A stretch of DNA of 64,000 nucleotides from Acanthosepion esculentum (lineage: Eukaryota; Mollusca; Cephalopoda; Sepiida; Sepiidae). The stretch's first letter is position 1, and each line of letters starts with the position of its first letter. Positions 24,585 through 35,151 of the stretch are shown here, in pieces. The notes beneath the pieces were generated by a model that saw only the letters and a program-made list of their open reading frames with translations, searched no databases and was not told the DNA's origin. The position numbers were made by a program, and so were the translations under genes. The DNA lies in NCBI GenBank assembly GCA_964036315.1, contig OZ038487.1, positions 55,015,909 to 55,079,908 on the forward strand. Reading direction: 5' to 3'.

Positions 24585-24810
24585 GGACTTTATAAAGGAG
24601 CTAATAAATGTACCGTTGCTTTTCATTACAATTACTGATACTACAAATGTAAACAGTTCACAATTTTTTTCAAGTGACTGTAAAAAGTCATATTTCAAAG
24701 ACCGTAATTTTAGTTTCTGATTAGAAAATTTGGGTAATTTGTATTTTAAGCATGCCACTAAGTATCTAATAAAAATTTCCCAAATATATTTAGGTGTAAA
24801 TTTACATGCT
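24585..24810. other. Unassigned AT-rich sequence
   Basis: No feature recognised between the SINE and the LINE poly-T. Confidence 0.4.
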
Positions 24811-25265
24811 TTTTTTTTTTTTTTTTTTTAAGCGTATCACCCCAAGCAAGGCTGGAGGCCACTATCACACAAGGGGTTAAAGAAGGGTTGGAGGAAGAGC
24901 AGATAGGAGTGGTAAAGGAGAGGGTGTGGAGGAAGAGAAAGACAGTGGGTCGATCAAGGCAAGGGGGTTACAGAAGATTTGGAGCGAGAGCAGATAGGAA
25001 TGAAAAATGAAAGGATGTAGAGAAGGGAAGTGGATAGATCAAGGCAACTGGAGATGTCGATTGACACTACACTTAAACCATTGGAGATTGTATTTGTCAG
25101 GGAAACAGTAATAGGGAAGGGAGTTCCATAGGCGAGATGTGCGAGACATGAAGCTATTGGAGTAGAAGAGACGTCTACATCTAACAGTTTCCATGGTGTA
25201 GGGGTGGGAGCGGGATGCCAGCCTCATGGGGCGTTTAAATTCACGAGGCCTAGGGACAAGCGAAA
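24811..25265 (-). mobile_element. 5'-truncated LINE with poly-A tail (young family)
   Basis: A poly-T run at about 24811-24830 is the poly-A tail of a minus-strand LINE. Next on the minus strand is a 3' UTR almost identical to the plus-strand copy at 54354-54556, with the GATCTATCCAC phrase repeated. The C-terminal reverse transcriptase follows: FYSNSFMSRTSRLWNSLP, YYCFPDKYNL and VNRHLQLP with a stop at about 25040. The 5' end of the insertion is near 25262. The clean reading frame and tail show that this family was active more recently than the others here. No target-site duplication was found by eye. Confidence 0.85.
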
Positions 25266-25394
25266 TTCGAAAATAGCTAAGAAATGGTACATAACTGACT
25301 GATAAACATAATATGCATTCTATTTTCTCTGCAATTTGATTCACTTGAAAACTTCCACAAAGACATATTCAGAAAGAATCTATCAAAAATACAA

Positions 25395-25960
25395 TTATGG
25401 AAAAAAAATCTGTAACACATTGAATTTCTTTAAATTTCTTCTTTTATTTGCCCTGGTCCTTCTCCACAAATTCCTATCACTTGTGGCACTAAGCAATGTT
25501 TGACTCATTACTATCCCTCCCAATCCCTGTTCGGCCATCCATTTAGACAAACCCATGAACTATAGTACTTGCTTCTTCCCTCTGTCTCTTTTGCCTTCAA
25601 TATGTCCAGTGAGTGTTAAATTCTTCAAGCCCTCTTTCCTCATTATGTATCTTAGAAATTTGAACTATCTCTGATTCTAAGCACAATTGTCCTTTTTGTT
25701 TTCATTTCCTTTAAAATTTCCTCATTGCTCAATTATTCTGTCCATAATAGTCTCAGTTTCCTTCTGCAAATATACATCCCAAATTTCCTCTTCAACTGTG
25801 AGGAAATTGTTCAGGATTCACTGCCATATCGGAAGATTGATATTAAATCACAGTTCATCACTGTTTTCTTTGTTTCTGACAATATTTTTTTGTCTCTTAA
25901 TACATTCTTTAGCTTTTGGAAGGCATCTTTCATTATTGCAATGTGGCTTTTGATTTCAGT
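25395..25960 (-). pseudogene. RTE-like LINE reverse transcriptase C-terminus
   Basis: Minus-strand blocks appear in the expected order. The SECWT-like block is near 25820, an IMRKEGL...LTLTGHIEGK-like block at about 25575-25670, and an open stretch at about 25395-25560 reads SKWMAEQGLGGIVMSQ and later RNLWRRTRANKRRN. These are the closing segments of the RTE-type open frame, ending near 25395. Stops and frame changes separate the blocks. No poly-A tail is evident. Confidence 0.65.
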
Positions 25961-26039
25961 GTTATATGTTCAGACAATTATTAATTTTGCAAAGAGAATT
26001 GTATAGTTCTCCCCTTACTGTACCTCCCTGTTGATGTTT

Positions 26040-26200
26040 TGCAATTCATTCACACAAGCTCACCAGGTATTTTAATTGCTTTTTCTCTCTGCCCTCTTGA
26101 TTTCAATATATCCTGTGAGTGTCAAATTCCCTAAGCCTTTCTCTCCTCATTATGTAATCTAGAAATTTCAACTCTCTTTTTCTGGTCCTATTATGAAAGT
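26040..26200 (-). pseudogene. RTE-like LINE fragment
   Basis: The plus-strand segment CTGCCCTCTTGATTTCAATA with TCCTGTGAGTGTCAAATTCC parallels 25575-25690. It is therefore a second, more decayed copy of the same C-terminal RTE block in the same orientation. Confidence 0.5.
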
Positions 26201-27840
26201 AGTTTGCAGTATGTTAAGTTGCTAGTGTTACAAGGTGAAAACAAATTTCTTGAGAAACTGTTAGTAAACACCATGCTAGTAATGATTTGATTAAAGGAAA
26301 ATGATTTGAAAAGCTGTAAAATATATACAGACCTTAATTCCTTGCATAATTTTGTCTCTGGATTTTAATGCTAATTCCTCCTTCTGCAGTCGCTCTACAA
26401 AAAATAAGGGGGAGAGAAAGATTGAAAATTAGAAAAGCAAAAAAAAATTGAGCTAAACTATTCACTAATAAAATAAAAGTGATTAAATATAGTTGATTAA
26501 AAAAACTCATCCAAAAATTAAAAATAGAAAACAAATGCACAATGTATGCAAATAATCAAGTGCGGTACCAGAATAAATATAAAAAATAAAAGCAAAAAAG
26601 TTAAAGAGAAAAGAAGCAGTTTGAAAAAAGATGGTTTAATAAAAAAACAAATACTGAAAAATCTAATAACAAATAGTGAATAATATTCCTTGGGAATCAT
26701 TTGATTAAATATTTTTCTAATGAATTGAGTCTTGAAAATCCACAACAGTGAAATGCTCATGATATTTTGAAATTCAATTAACTTGACAAAATCTAAAGTA
26801 AATTCTTGAAGAATTAACTTTTAGCTGATGTTGACTTTCTCTAATTGAAAATAATAAATAATTCTTCAAAGTAAACAAAGCAATGTCAGTGGCAAAATTC
26901 AATCATTTTCACTTTGAATCTGTAATGCTATTTTTTTCATTATTATCATCTTTGTTACTAAGTTAATATAATTATTAAGGTTATTTTTTATTATTTTTAT
27001 ACATTCATTTTCAGTGTTTCACATTCTGAATGATTTGGAATATGTGCTCTTTTTAGATTTTAGTGATAGTTGTGGTTTGATATTTTAAACAATTTTATAT
27101 ATAGTTCCAAAAAGCAGTATTTTTTTTCAAAATTTCTTGTGATTTCATTTTTTCCACAAAATCACCAATAGTCATTCTTCTATTTCCTGCCTTTTGTCAC
27201 CATCGCTAACATTTGAGATTGGCCTAAAAGCTATACTTATTTCACTGACTACATGCCATAATCTTTCACAATAGAAATACTGATTATTTTTGTTAGTTAT
27301 ATCCTAATCATAATGTATTCATGTTGAGTTAGTGAATCACTATTTGCCTCTTGTGGTTATCTAACATCACAACGTGAAGCAATTTTTCATATTGCTGTAT
27401 GAATATATTACATTTTGAAACAGCAAACAATCAAACTTGGGGCTTGCTGCATAAAAATTTAGGTTTCATTTTGTCATTTGGAGAAGACATATTTTTATGT
27501 AAGCAGTAGGTAATCATAACAAAACAATATTCATAGTTATTACATCATTTACTAATTATTACCAATAATACTATTATCACAGCAAAAATATATAAAACTA
27601 ATTTTCCTAACACTAATGTTATTACTGTTATTCATAATAGTTTAAAGTATAGAAATCCATAGTACATTTTTCAAATTATATGTGACTAACTACTGGTTGT
27701 AACAATTTTTTCCTTTTTTTTTTTTTTAGTACTTGCACATTGTTAACAACATATGGTATTTTTTAATTGCAAACTGTTTAAGACTATAGACATCTATCAA
27801 ACAATGAGAGCAATAACACCCAACTCCAAAATAAACGTAC
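26201..27840. other. Unassigned AT-rich region, 1.6 kb
   Basis: Very AT-rich. The open frames here are low-complexity Phe/Leu/Ile strings on the minus strand with no domain likeness. A poly-T run lies at about 27711-27727. Confidence 0.5.
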
Positions 27841-27844
27841 AATT

Positions 27845-28536
27845 TTTTTAAAATGGTTTCACACCATGCAAGGCAGAAAAGCCACAAGGGGTTGCAGGGT
27901 GTGAAAGAATTAGGAACAGAAACATTAACAATGAGCAGGAATAGGAAAGTGTAATCAGGAGGACAGTAGATACAATACCGATTGACATTGGATTTGAATT
28001 TTTGCAGATTAATGTTGGTCGCAAAACATGGAGCTAGAAGGACATTCCACATGCAAGAAGTGTGAGAAAAGAAACTGTTAGCATAGAATTTATGGCTACA
28101 TCTATCTAGCTCAACTGTAAATTGATGAGATCTCAATGCCAGTCTAGTACTGCACTTAAATTCAAAGTGTCTAGGTCCAATATCAAAGAGCTCATCTGAA
28201 AAATTACTATGAAAGCATTTATAGAAAAAGGCACAGAGAGGCAACCTTAGAGCAGTGGAAAAATGACTGAAGTCAAGCCACCAGATCAGGATCAATAATA
28301 TTGCTGATTCTTCTTTGGATTTTATAAAGGAGCTCAAGGCAAATAGCAGGGGCATTGAACCATACAAGGCAGCAATATTCTAAGCATGAGTGAATGGTAG
28401 ACTTATAGATATATATAAGATAAATTCTAGCAAAACAATCAATGACTTTTGAACAGTTTATTCTCAGTGGCATTAATGAGTTTATTCTTAAGGATATATT
28501 AATGAGCAATATATTAATTTGTGAGTGTAACATCAT
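27845..28536 (-). pseudogene. LINE reverse transcriptase C-terminus and 3' tail, minus strand
   Basis: The minus-strand frame contains IYIYKSTIHSCLEYCCLVWF, then CLELLYKIQRRISNIIDPDL, the C-terminal region of the Jockey/CR1-like LINE. A frameshift near 28275 leads to a second open frame with FSDELFDIGPRHFEFKCSTR, YANSFFSHTSCMWN and FKSNVNRY. The 3' tail ends near 27845 (plus-strand TTTCACACCATGCAAGGCAG). It is an older, diverged relative of the copies at 24811 and 53876. The 3' end adjoins a T-rich run. Confidence 0.75.
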
Positions 28537-28859
28537 TATGGTTTGGGGGAGTGAAAAAACTTATATATGCTCTAGGTACACAAACAAGCATATCTATATA
28601 GATTTCTACCACAAGACAACAATATTAAAGAGTGGTGAGGATTGGGTACTTCATATCTGAGATCATTACTAAGCTCAATTTTTACTTTGTGCTATACTTT
28701 TTGGAACCTTATATCTGACAATGCACCTCTGGATTTCTGTGTCAAATTCTCTGTTGTCTGCTGTCTAGAAATAGTTAAATTACTGTATCTGCTTGAATTT
28801 GACATCTCCAATCAAAGCTGGATTATCATTTATGTTAGTTTAGTCTGAAACTTAAAGCT

Positions 28860-28960
28860 CTTCAAGCTTCTAATTTTCTAGATGTCTAGATCTAAATAGT
28901 TTCATAAACTGAAATATCAATATGACAAGCTCATATTTATTTGACTTTGAATGAAGCAAA
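28860..28960. repeat. Paralogue of the hAT insertion site (empty site)
   Basis: CTAGATGTCTAGATCTAAAT, AGTTTCATAAACTGAAATAT and CAATATGACAAGCTCATATT match the two flanks of the hAT-like element (29425-29513 and 30519-30570). Here they are joined without an insertion. This duplication lets the insertion boundaries be read. Confidence 0.65.
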
Positions 28961-29036
28961 TCAAGGAAAAGAATGTTTTAGTTTGTGTCATTGTTTTTCA
29001 AGTAAATAACATATTTGGTTTATTTTGTTTTACAGC

Positions 29037-29100
29037 ATATCAACCTCAAAGGGTTATTTAATGCTGACAAGATTTTTAGGATAGGTTCATATGAATAGAA
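29037..29100 (+). repeat. Single diverged relative of the 67-bp satellite monomer (possible)
   Basis: TATCAACC, then GGTTATTTAATGC, an AGATTTTT run and TTCATAT occur in the same order and at nearly the same spacing (about 55 against 58 bp) as in the satellite monomer. The middle differs (TCAAAG against CTTTGCA). Chance is possible in AT-rich DNA, but the 12-13 base block and the ordered flanks make a common origin plausible. Confidence 0.35.
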
Positions 29101-29221
29101 TATGTATTCTTTGTAAGAAATCAGTTTTCCTTGACATATTTTTTCAAAAATGTATTGCTGGTAATATTTTTTTTTCAAAAATGTATTACTAATAATTTTA
29201 CTATAGAAGTTTATTTTCATA

Positions 29222-29425
29222 CTTTTATAGCATTTTGACTCCTGTTTGGGGGTTAACTATTTGCTCATAGCTAGGACCCTAACAGGTGCTACCACCCGAG
29301 TCAGGATGAACCGGCAAACAACAGTAATTAAGAGGTGGTTCAACACTCTTCAAAACCTCCTGATCAGAGTCCTTGCTGCTGGATATAGTTTATCGTGATA
29401 CCCAGGACAATTATCATGTTTGATT
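29222..29425. repeat. Dispersed repeat, copy 2 (pair with 3800-4020)
   Basis: It shares CTAGGACCCTAACAGGTGC, AGTCAGGATG, CAACAGTAATTAAGAGGTGG, CTGATCAGAG and ATACCCAGGACA with the first copy. The family is unidentified. No frame is preserved between the copies. Confidence 0.6.
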
Positions 29426-29513
29426 TTAGTTCAGAATGTTTAAGTCTTAGAAATTTTTGTAAAGTAATGATTTTAATTTCCTAGATGTTATAACTGCTAA
29501 ATAGTTTCATAAA

Positions 29514-30518
29514 CAGTGGCGATACTGGAACTCTGAAAGTGGTGAGGGGCCATTTGGGGGGCCAAGATTTTTCTGCGGAGGATGTTGGGGGCAAATTCAA
29601 GCAGCGTCTTTATTTTCATGCACCATTATCGTATACACAACTTAGGAATGAGTTTTAGTATGTTAGTTCACTAAATTAAACAGAATAACATTTCATTCAT
29701 AGTAGTGGAGTTCTAATCTATTCTTGCCCTCTTTTCCACTCTCAAGCTGTTGGACCACAAGAGAGGTTAACTTCAAAACAAAATCAAAGGGTTAATACTA
29801 ACGTCAATACTAGCAGAACAATGTAATCAATTACATTGTAATCAATCAAAATGCTATGAGCACGAGAGGCTTACAAATATCAGCTAAAAACTTAATCTAT
29901 GTTTTCGGCAAACTCTGGCCATATGATCAAGAAGCTACTTTGAAATAAGGAAATAATTTAAATAATATAATTTCTCTATGACCCTGAAACAAAACATCAA
30001 CTAGTGCAGCTGGATTGACAAAAACCCAAGTTAACATACCAATTTAGTGTAAATTGTTTTACATCAAAATTCAAATAAATTTACTTCTTAAAGAGCAGAG
30101 TCAATTTGCCCTACTACTAGCTCAAAAAAAGTAAGCTTGACTGAATGGTTGGACTTGGGTTATAGTCAGTAACCAGATAATTTGTAGTAGATGGGTTTCG
30201 TTATTGGAGCGTTATTTTGATATCTCTAAACTAGTAATACTTTTGTACTAAATGTAGTCAGAGATACCATCGCCACTAAACTCATCTCTGTATGTGTCCT
30301 TATTTTGCCTGATCTTCGCAGGTGTGAACGTAATAAAAAGAAGCTAATTAAAAAAGAAAACGCAGAAGAAAAAGTACTGAAGATCAAATTTAATCAAGAT
30401 CAGGGACTGATCAGTTTCATATTTTTTTTTAAGCTTAGAAAAGTGAAGGGGAGCAATCAAGAGACCAGCCAAAATTGGGGGGGGGGCATTGGCCCCTTCA
30501 CCCCCTGTAGAATCACCA
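29514..30518. mobile_element. hAT-like non-autonomous DNA transposon, about 1 kb
   Basis: The left end starts CAGTGGCGATACTGG and soon reads GTGAGGGGCCATTTGGGGGG. The right end, read inward on the minus strand, gives ATGGTGATTCTACAGGGGG, then GGGGCCAATG and a long run of C. These imperfect terminal inverted repeats of about 60 bp, starting CAGTGGCG and rich in G runs, resemble hAT elements. Possible 8-bp flanks TTCATAAA and ACCATTAA are diverged. The interior has no transposase frame; the 85-residue frame at 30305-30562 is lysine-rich noise. The paralogous site at 28860-28960 lacks the element. Confidence 0.55.
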
Positions 30519-30570
30519 TTAACTCAAATGATATCAATATGACAAACTCATATTTATTTTGACTGTTTTA

Positions 30571-30960
30571 TTGTCATAATGCTGTTTTTTTGAATCACTA
30601 ATTTTTTTTTTATTTTAAAATTTGAATTTTTAATTGTTCCCTCCTCATCCTGACACAAATCCCAATGCTGGGATGTTCAAGCACCAGATAAAGGTCATGT
30701 TTTCAATCCTGATTCCGAAAAGGTATAATATGCCTATGTAGAGCAAGTGTAGCCTGAGTTAGAGAGGTTTCAAACACATGGACAGACAGAATTTACCATT
30801 TAGAAGATATCATATCTTTATCAATACTACTCAGTGTACATTGTATTTCAGATCTTATAATAGCAGATACAAGTATTGAGTTTCTTGAAAATCTGAGGCA
30901 TTATTTTAAACTGGGCCTCAAAGCTGCTAAATTTTCTCACAGAATTTAAGAAATTATAAA
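30571..30960. other. Unassigned AT-rich sequence
   Basis: No feature recognised. Confidence 0.4.
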
Positions 30961-31112
30961 TTATAACCCGGATATAAGAGAGTTGTCGGGATCGGAGAAT
31001 AAGTCTCTTATACCTGGGTTTCTCTTATATCCGGGTTTGGTCTATTTTGTTTAGGTAAGTATGGCTCTAATTTGGAACCATATAAAATCTCTCTTATATC
31101 CGGGTTATACTG
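30961..31112. mobile_element. Short pogo/Tc1-like MITE, copy 1
   Basis: The ends are inverted repeats built on AACCCGGATATAAGAGAG, with the right end reading CAGTATAACCCGGATATAAG on the minus strand next to a TA dinucleotide. The interior shares TTGGTCTATTTTGTTTA and a TCCGGG repeat with the copy at 34943-35096, in opposite orientation. The CAGT start and TA flank fit pogo/Tigger-type Tc1-mariner ends. The left terminal bases are worn. It is too short to encode anything. Confidence 0.7.
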
Positions 31113-31697
31113 TAGAAGTAAATGAAACATCATCTGTGTCTCCTACTCCAAATTAATTTAAAGTGTTTTAAATATAACATCAAACTGAGCCTAACTACCA
31201 GTGCTTGAAAACTGTCAGAAGAACAGGGTTTCATTGGTTTACAACATGAAAGCTTCACAAAGAAAAATAGCCAATCTTAGCTAATTTAAGGGCACTGGAA
31301 ATAAAAATGATATTTAAAATTGTTGATTGGTTCTAAATTCCATACTAGTGGTATATGAATATTTGATCAAAATTGTTGCCCTTGTTAGATAATTATTATT
31401 CCCTTAATAACTTTATTATATATAATTATTCTCCTAATAAACTAATTATTATTCTTCTTTCCACACAGATTTTCACTCATTTAACTGAACTGTGAAAAAT
31501 GAACCGTGAATGTCTGAAAAAAGTTGGTAACTTCTGCTCCATGTGTCAGGAAGTCACTTTTGTATCTCAAAACTGAAATATAACACCTGTTGTGAGAAAA
31601 GCTTACCAACTGTATTCTGGATGCAAAATTGGAGACCAAAGATAAGATGTGAACACCAGAAATATGCTGTAATAACTGTGCAACAAATCTCAATCAA
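31113..31697. other. Unassigned AT-rich sequence
   Basis: No feature recognised. Confidence 0.4.
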
Positions 31698-32020
31698 TGG
31701 ATAACTCAGTCAGTTATGTGCCATGCATGATACACACTTAGGCAATCATGTATCTTTCAATACATGACTGACGAGGCAGATTTTTTCCTGCAGTAGATCG
31801 CCATTTCTTTCTGCAGTAGACCAATTGCCATTCAAGGCTATAGAACCCAGTCTGTCCTGCTATTTACCCATAGCTGGGGGGGGGGAGAAGAAGAGGATTC
31901 ATAACTTTCCAAGGGTATTAGCACATAAGTGAATGTTATGGATTTGACTGGAATTCAAACCCGGCTCTCCGATTTCTCAGTCTGAGCCGCTATCCATTAC
32001 TCCACCATTCCTGGATAACT
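31698..32020 (-). mobile_element. tRNA-derived SINE with 9-bp target-site duplication
   Basis: This is the reverse orientation of the SINE at 24281: the tail (TCAGTCAGTTATGTGCCATG) comes first and the head (plus strand TATCCATTACTCCACCATTC) last. The element spans 31707-32011 and is flanked by identical TGGATAACT at 31698-31706 and 32012-32020. The tail hairpin is kept, with one stem pair changed to a G-U type (plus strand AATACATGACTG). A C/G run at 31877-31886 expands the body. The duplication shows retroposition and defines the element length as about 305 bp. Confidence 0.9.
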
Positions 32021-32039
32021 AGGAAGAAAAAAAAATATA

Positions 32040-33190
32040 TGCTTTTTGTAGTGCCCATGCTTTGGATAGAGCCAATTCATCATGCAACTTCTGCATGGAA
32101 TCACCAATTGCTAAGGGACTCTAAAAGAAAAAGAAATGGACAGTGCAATATCCAAACATTGCATCAGTGTTGCATCCTGTCTTCCATAATGAAGACATAC
32201 CAGTCCCAGAAACAGTGGAATTATATGAAAATCAGATGATAGGGAAGACTTCAGGGCCTGAAGCATCAAAATTTCATAAAACTAGGATTATTCTCCAACA
32301 TCCACCTCTGAGCAACCTTGTGACTTAATGGACTTAGTGAAAGATTTGGAAATTCCTAAGAGTACAGTAGAACTGTTAGGTTTCAGCTTACAGCAGTGGA
32401 ATCTGTTAGCTGGTGATGTATGGATTTTCATTTCTGTGGTTGTCACAAGGATTTAGTCCCATTCTTCCTAATGGAATGGTGGCTGTTCATAGATTCTTCA
32501 AAAACAAATCTCAAAGCTGTCTTGTTGCACAATGGTAATGCTTTATCTTCAATCCAGTTGGCCATGCAGTCCACATAAAAGAACCTTATGACAATATGAA
32601 ACCGCTGTCAAGATGTATCAACTATGATCAACATAACTGACAACTTTGCGGAGATTTGAAGGTTGTTGCTCTCTTGCAAAAACCAGAAGGTGGATATATA
32701 AAGTACTGTTGTTTTCTTTGTAGATGGGATACCCTCAAGACAGAAGAGAAACTGGACACTGATGATCACTGGGATTTGGGAGGAAAAATATTCAGTATAC
32801 ACCCCCCCCCTCACTAGTTGAGCTCAAGAAAATGTTGTTCCACCTCTTCATATTAAGTTTGGTTGTGAGAAAGATTTTGTGCATGCTGTGAACAAAGGCA
32901 GCATCCAAGTATACATAGAGTAAATTTCCCAGGATAAGTGAAGCAAAGATAAAGGAAAGCATCTTTGTTGGTTCCGAGATTCAAAAACTTCTTCTGGATG
33001 AAAATTTTGACAAAGCACCATGGGGAAAGGTAATAAAACTGCATGGAAAGCTTTCAAGTCAATGAGAACCAACTTTCTGATTTTAATGAAAGAGCAGAAA
33101 ATTACAGAAAAACTTTTTTTCCGTCAAAACTGCAGTGCGATGAATGATGGACATGGTGAATGACTTCATGAAGACATTACAGCAATTATT
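32040..33190 (+). pseudogene. Decayed copy of a widespread multicopy gene of unknown function
   Basis: Frames scattered on the plus strand contain NPVGHAVHIKEPYDNMKPL, CINYDQHN, CGDLKVVALL, YIKYCCFLCRWD, PLHIKFGCEK, NKTAWKAFKSMRTNFL and, near the end, NDGHGE...HEDI. From memory these blocks, in this order, match a family seen in very many invertebrate genomes as uncharacterised, repeat-associated proteins. I cannot name its activity. The CxxC in CCFLCRW suggests a possible metal-binding site. At least five frameshifts or stops break the copy. A run of nine C at about 32802-32811 lies in one break. It could be a passenger gene of a DNA transposon; no terminal repeats were found. Confidence 0.5.
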
Positions 33191-33640
33191 GTTGCACTGT
33201 GACCAGAGATTATCCTTCTGTTAGTTTACAAAAGACAAACTAAGAATTGACATCTGCTCATATATATATTAGATTGCACATATAGTGCTGGTGTTAATTA
33301 AACTGCGCTCAATGTAATTGTTATGATGTTGGTTTGGGGTTTGTAGAGACAAACGACAAATAACACGTAACAATAAAAAGGGTTTTAATAGGTTGGTAAA
33401 AAGGTACAGAGATCGCCTGAGTAGTCTATAACTAGCTCAGCCAGGAACGTCTCGGACTTCTGTCTCTCGACATGCCACTATTTAAAGTCTTTGTTCACAG
33501 ACAAGTTCATCTTCAAGAGGGGTGGTAGGTTTCCGACACAACAGTAATACAACAGAGCTATTAAGTATATATTAATAAATATACATATTATTCCTCACCA
33601 ATAGCATGACTCAGAGTTTCATGCACAACGCAATATTCAG
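33191..33640. other. Unidentified, less AT-rich segment
   Basis: About 33320-33540 is more GC-rich than its surroundings (GTTGGTTTGGGGTTTGTAGA, CCAGGAACGTCTCGGACTTC). It may be part of another repeat. No frame or terminal repeat was recognised. Confidence 0.3.
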
Positions 33641-33939
33641 GTGCTGAGTATAGACTGACTGTTATGTAATTTAAATTTAAAAAATATCTGGTTATCGTAA
33701 TGTTGGTGCAGTTATATATTATACTGGGAGCACAGTTTTTTAATTTAAAAAATTATATTTGGCATCTATAATATAAATGGGATTTGTGTATATATTTGTA
33801 AAAAAATTTATTTTAGAGTTGTGAATATAAACTTTTTATATAAGCATAAAGGGAGATTAGTTGTTATTTAAAAAAAAAACATAATTTACATAAAATTTAA
33901 TCTGGATCAATATATTTAAGCAGATATTTATTTTCATTC
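33641..33939. other. Unassigned AT-rich sequence
   Basis: No feature recognised. Confidence 0.4.
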
Positions 33940-34909
33940 CTTTATGTAACCATCAATCCATTTCTCTTGATTAATAGGCTAGGGTTATTTAAGTATTTTA
34001 AGATAACCAATTTTTCAACAAGACATAAGTTACATATATTTCCTTTCCTGTCATAAGATTTGGCTCTTGCTATAATATCCCAGGTGATAAAAGGTGTATT
34101 ACCATTATTCTTTAATTGCCAGTAATATTTAGAGAGAGGAGTTCTGTTTTTGTATTTTATATTGGTTAATGTCATTTGATGATGGTAAAAGCGAAATTTC
34201 AGTGGAACCAAAATAAATTTTAACATTGTTAGTGGAATGTATGTTAGATCAATATATACAATATTATTAGTCATAATTGATCATTTAAGGTACAGATCAT
34301 ATTTTTTCAGCAGTTGCATTTATTTAAAAAAAAATTAATGTTGTCATTGTTGGAAATATATTTATTTAATATATAATGTTGTTATATTTGAATATAGATT
34401 TATCTATGTTACGAATGCAGCTGTAGCTGATCTTGACATTGTTTTTGTTATAAATCTTTTTTTAGTGTTGGTGAATGGTTAAAGTGCTTATTAATTAAAT
34501 TTAGGAAAATTCCTATGATATTAGTTCGAACATTATGGTTAAAAGGCGGATTAAACCATGTGATGCTACGGTTATGGTGCTTCTGTTTATTTTTACCTTC
34601 TTTGTTTTTTTCTAAATACTCTAAATTTACTTTATGATTCCTTAGTTCTAAAACATTTATATATTTAATTTATCAGCTATTTCCTTGTTGCTGGAATTGG
34701 TAGATAATATAACTTGAACAGATTTATGTAAATTATCTAGAATTTTGTGGCAGTGGTTTGATTCTTTACTGACGTATCTCTGGTTATATAGATCTTTGGT
34801 ATATGGTTTGTAATAACCATTATTCAAGTCTAAGGTCACATTGAAACAGTCCACATTCAGCACATGAAGACTGCGATGTGCATGAAACTGAGTTGTATTA
34901 TTGGTGAGG

Positions 34910-34930
<21 letters not shown>
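33940..34930 (-). pseudogene. Penelope-like element, reverse transcriptase end plus GIY-YIG (family B)
   Basis: Read on the minus strand from 34863: VTLDLNNGYYKPYTK and KESNHCHKILDNLHKSV match the end of the PLE reverse transcriptase. About 34430-34580 reads FNPPFNHNVRTNIIGIFL and INKHFNHSPTLKK. Near 34300-34440 comes KISYSCIRNI, then NATAEKI in the position of a Cys-rich linker. The last frame (34274 to 33942) has NNIVYIDLTY (G of YIG replaced by D), KFRFYHHQMTLTNIKYKNRT, PLSKYYWQLK, ITWDIIARAKSY and CNLCLVEKLVIL. The domain order is normal for a PLE. Several stops and frameshifts break it. The CNLCLVEKL motif distinguishes it from the copies near 0.9 kb and 60.8 kb. Confidence 0.8.
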
Positions 34931-34942
<12 letters not shown>

Positions 34943-34945
<3 letters not shown>

Positions 34946-35094
34946 TGTGACCCGGATATAACAGAAACCTGGATATAAGAGAGATTTTCTCTGGTCCCAA
35001 ATTAGAGCCTGTGTTAATAAAACAAAATAGACCAAACCCGGATATAAGAGACTTCGTTTCTGGTCCCGACAACTCTCTTATATCCAGGTTACAC

Positions 35095-35096
<2 letters not shown>
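34943..35096. mobile_element. Short pogo/Tc1-like MITE, copy 2, inside a TA microsatellite
   Basis: The left end CAGTGTGACCCGGATATAA and the right end (minus strand) CAGTGTAACCTGGATATAAG form inverted repeats. The interior contains an AATAGACCAAACCCGG segment, inverted relative to copy 1. It is about 154 bp. It sits between TA runs at 34915-34942 and 35099-35150, so it probably inserted at a TA target within a TA array, which may then have expanded. Confidence 0.78.

Positions 35097-35098
<2 letters not shown>

Positions 35099-35150
<52 letters not shown>
35099..35150. repeat. TA microsatellite
   Basis: About 24 TA units flank the MITE on its right. A shorter run lies on its left. Confidence 0.95.

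Positions 35151-35151
<1 letters not shown>

Noticed and set aside
26334..26760. Short minus-strand hydrophobic frames as membrane proteins
   Set aside because: AT-rich DNA yields Phe/Leu/Ile strings by chance; no signal or family pattern.
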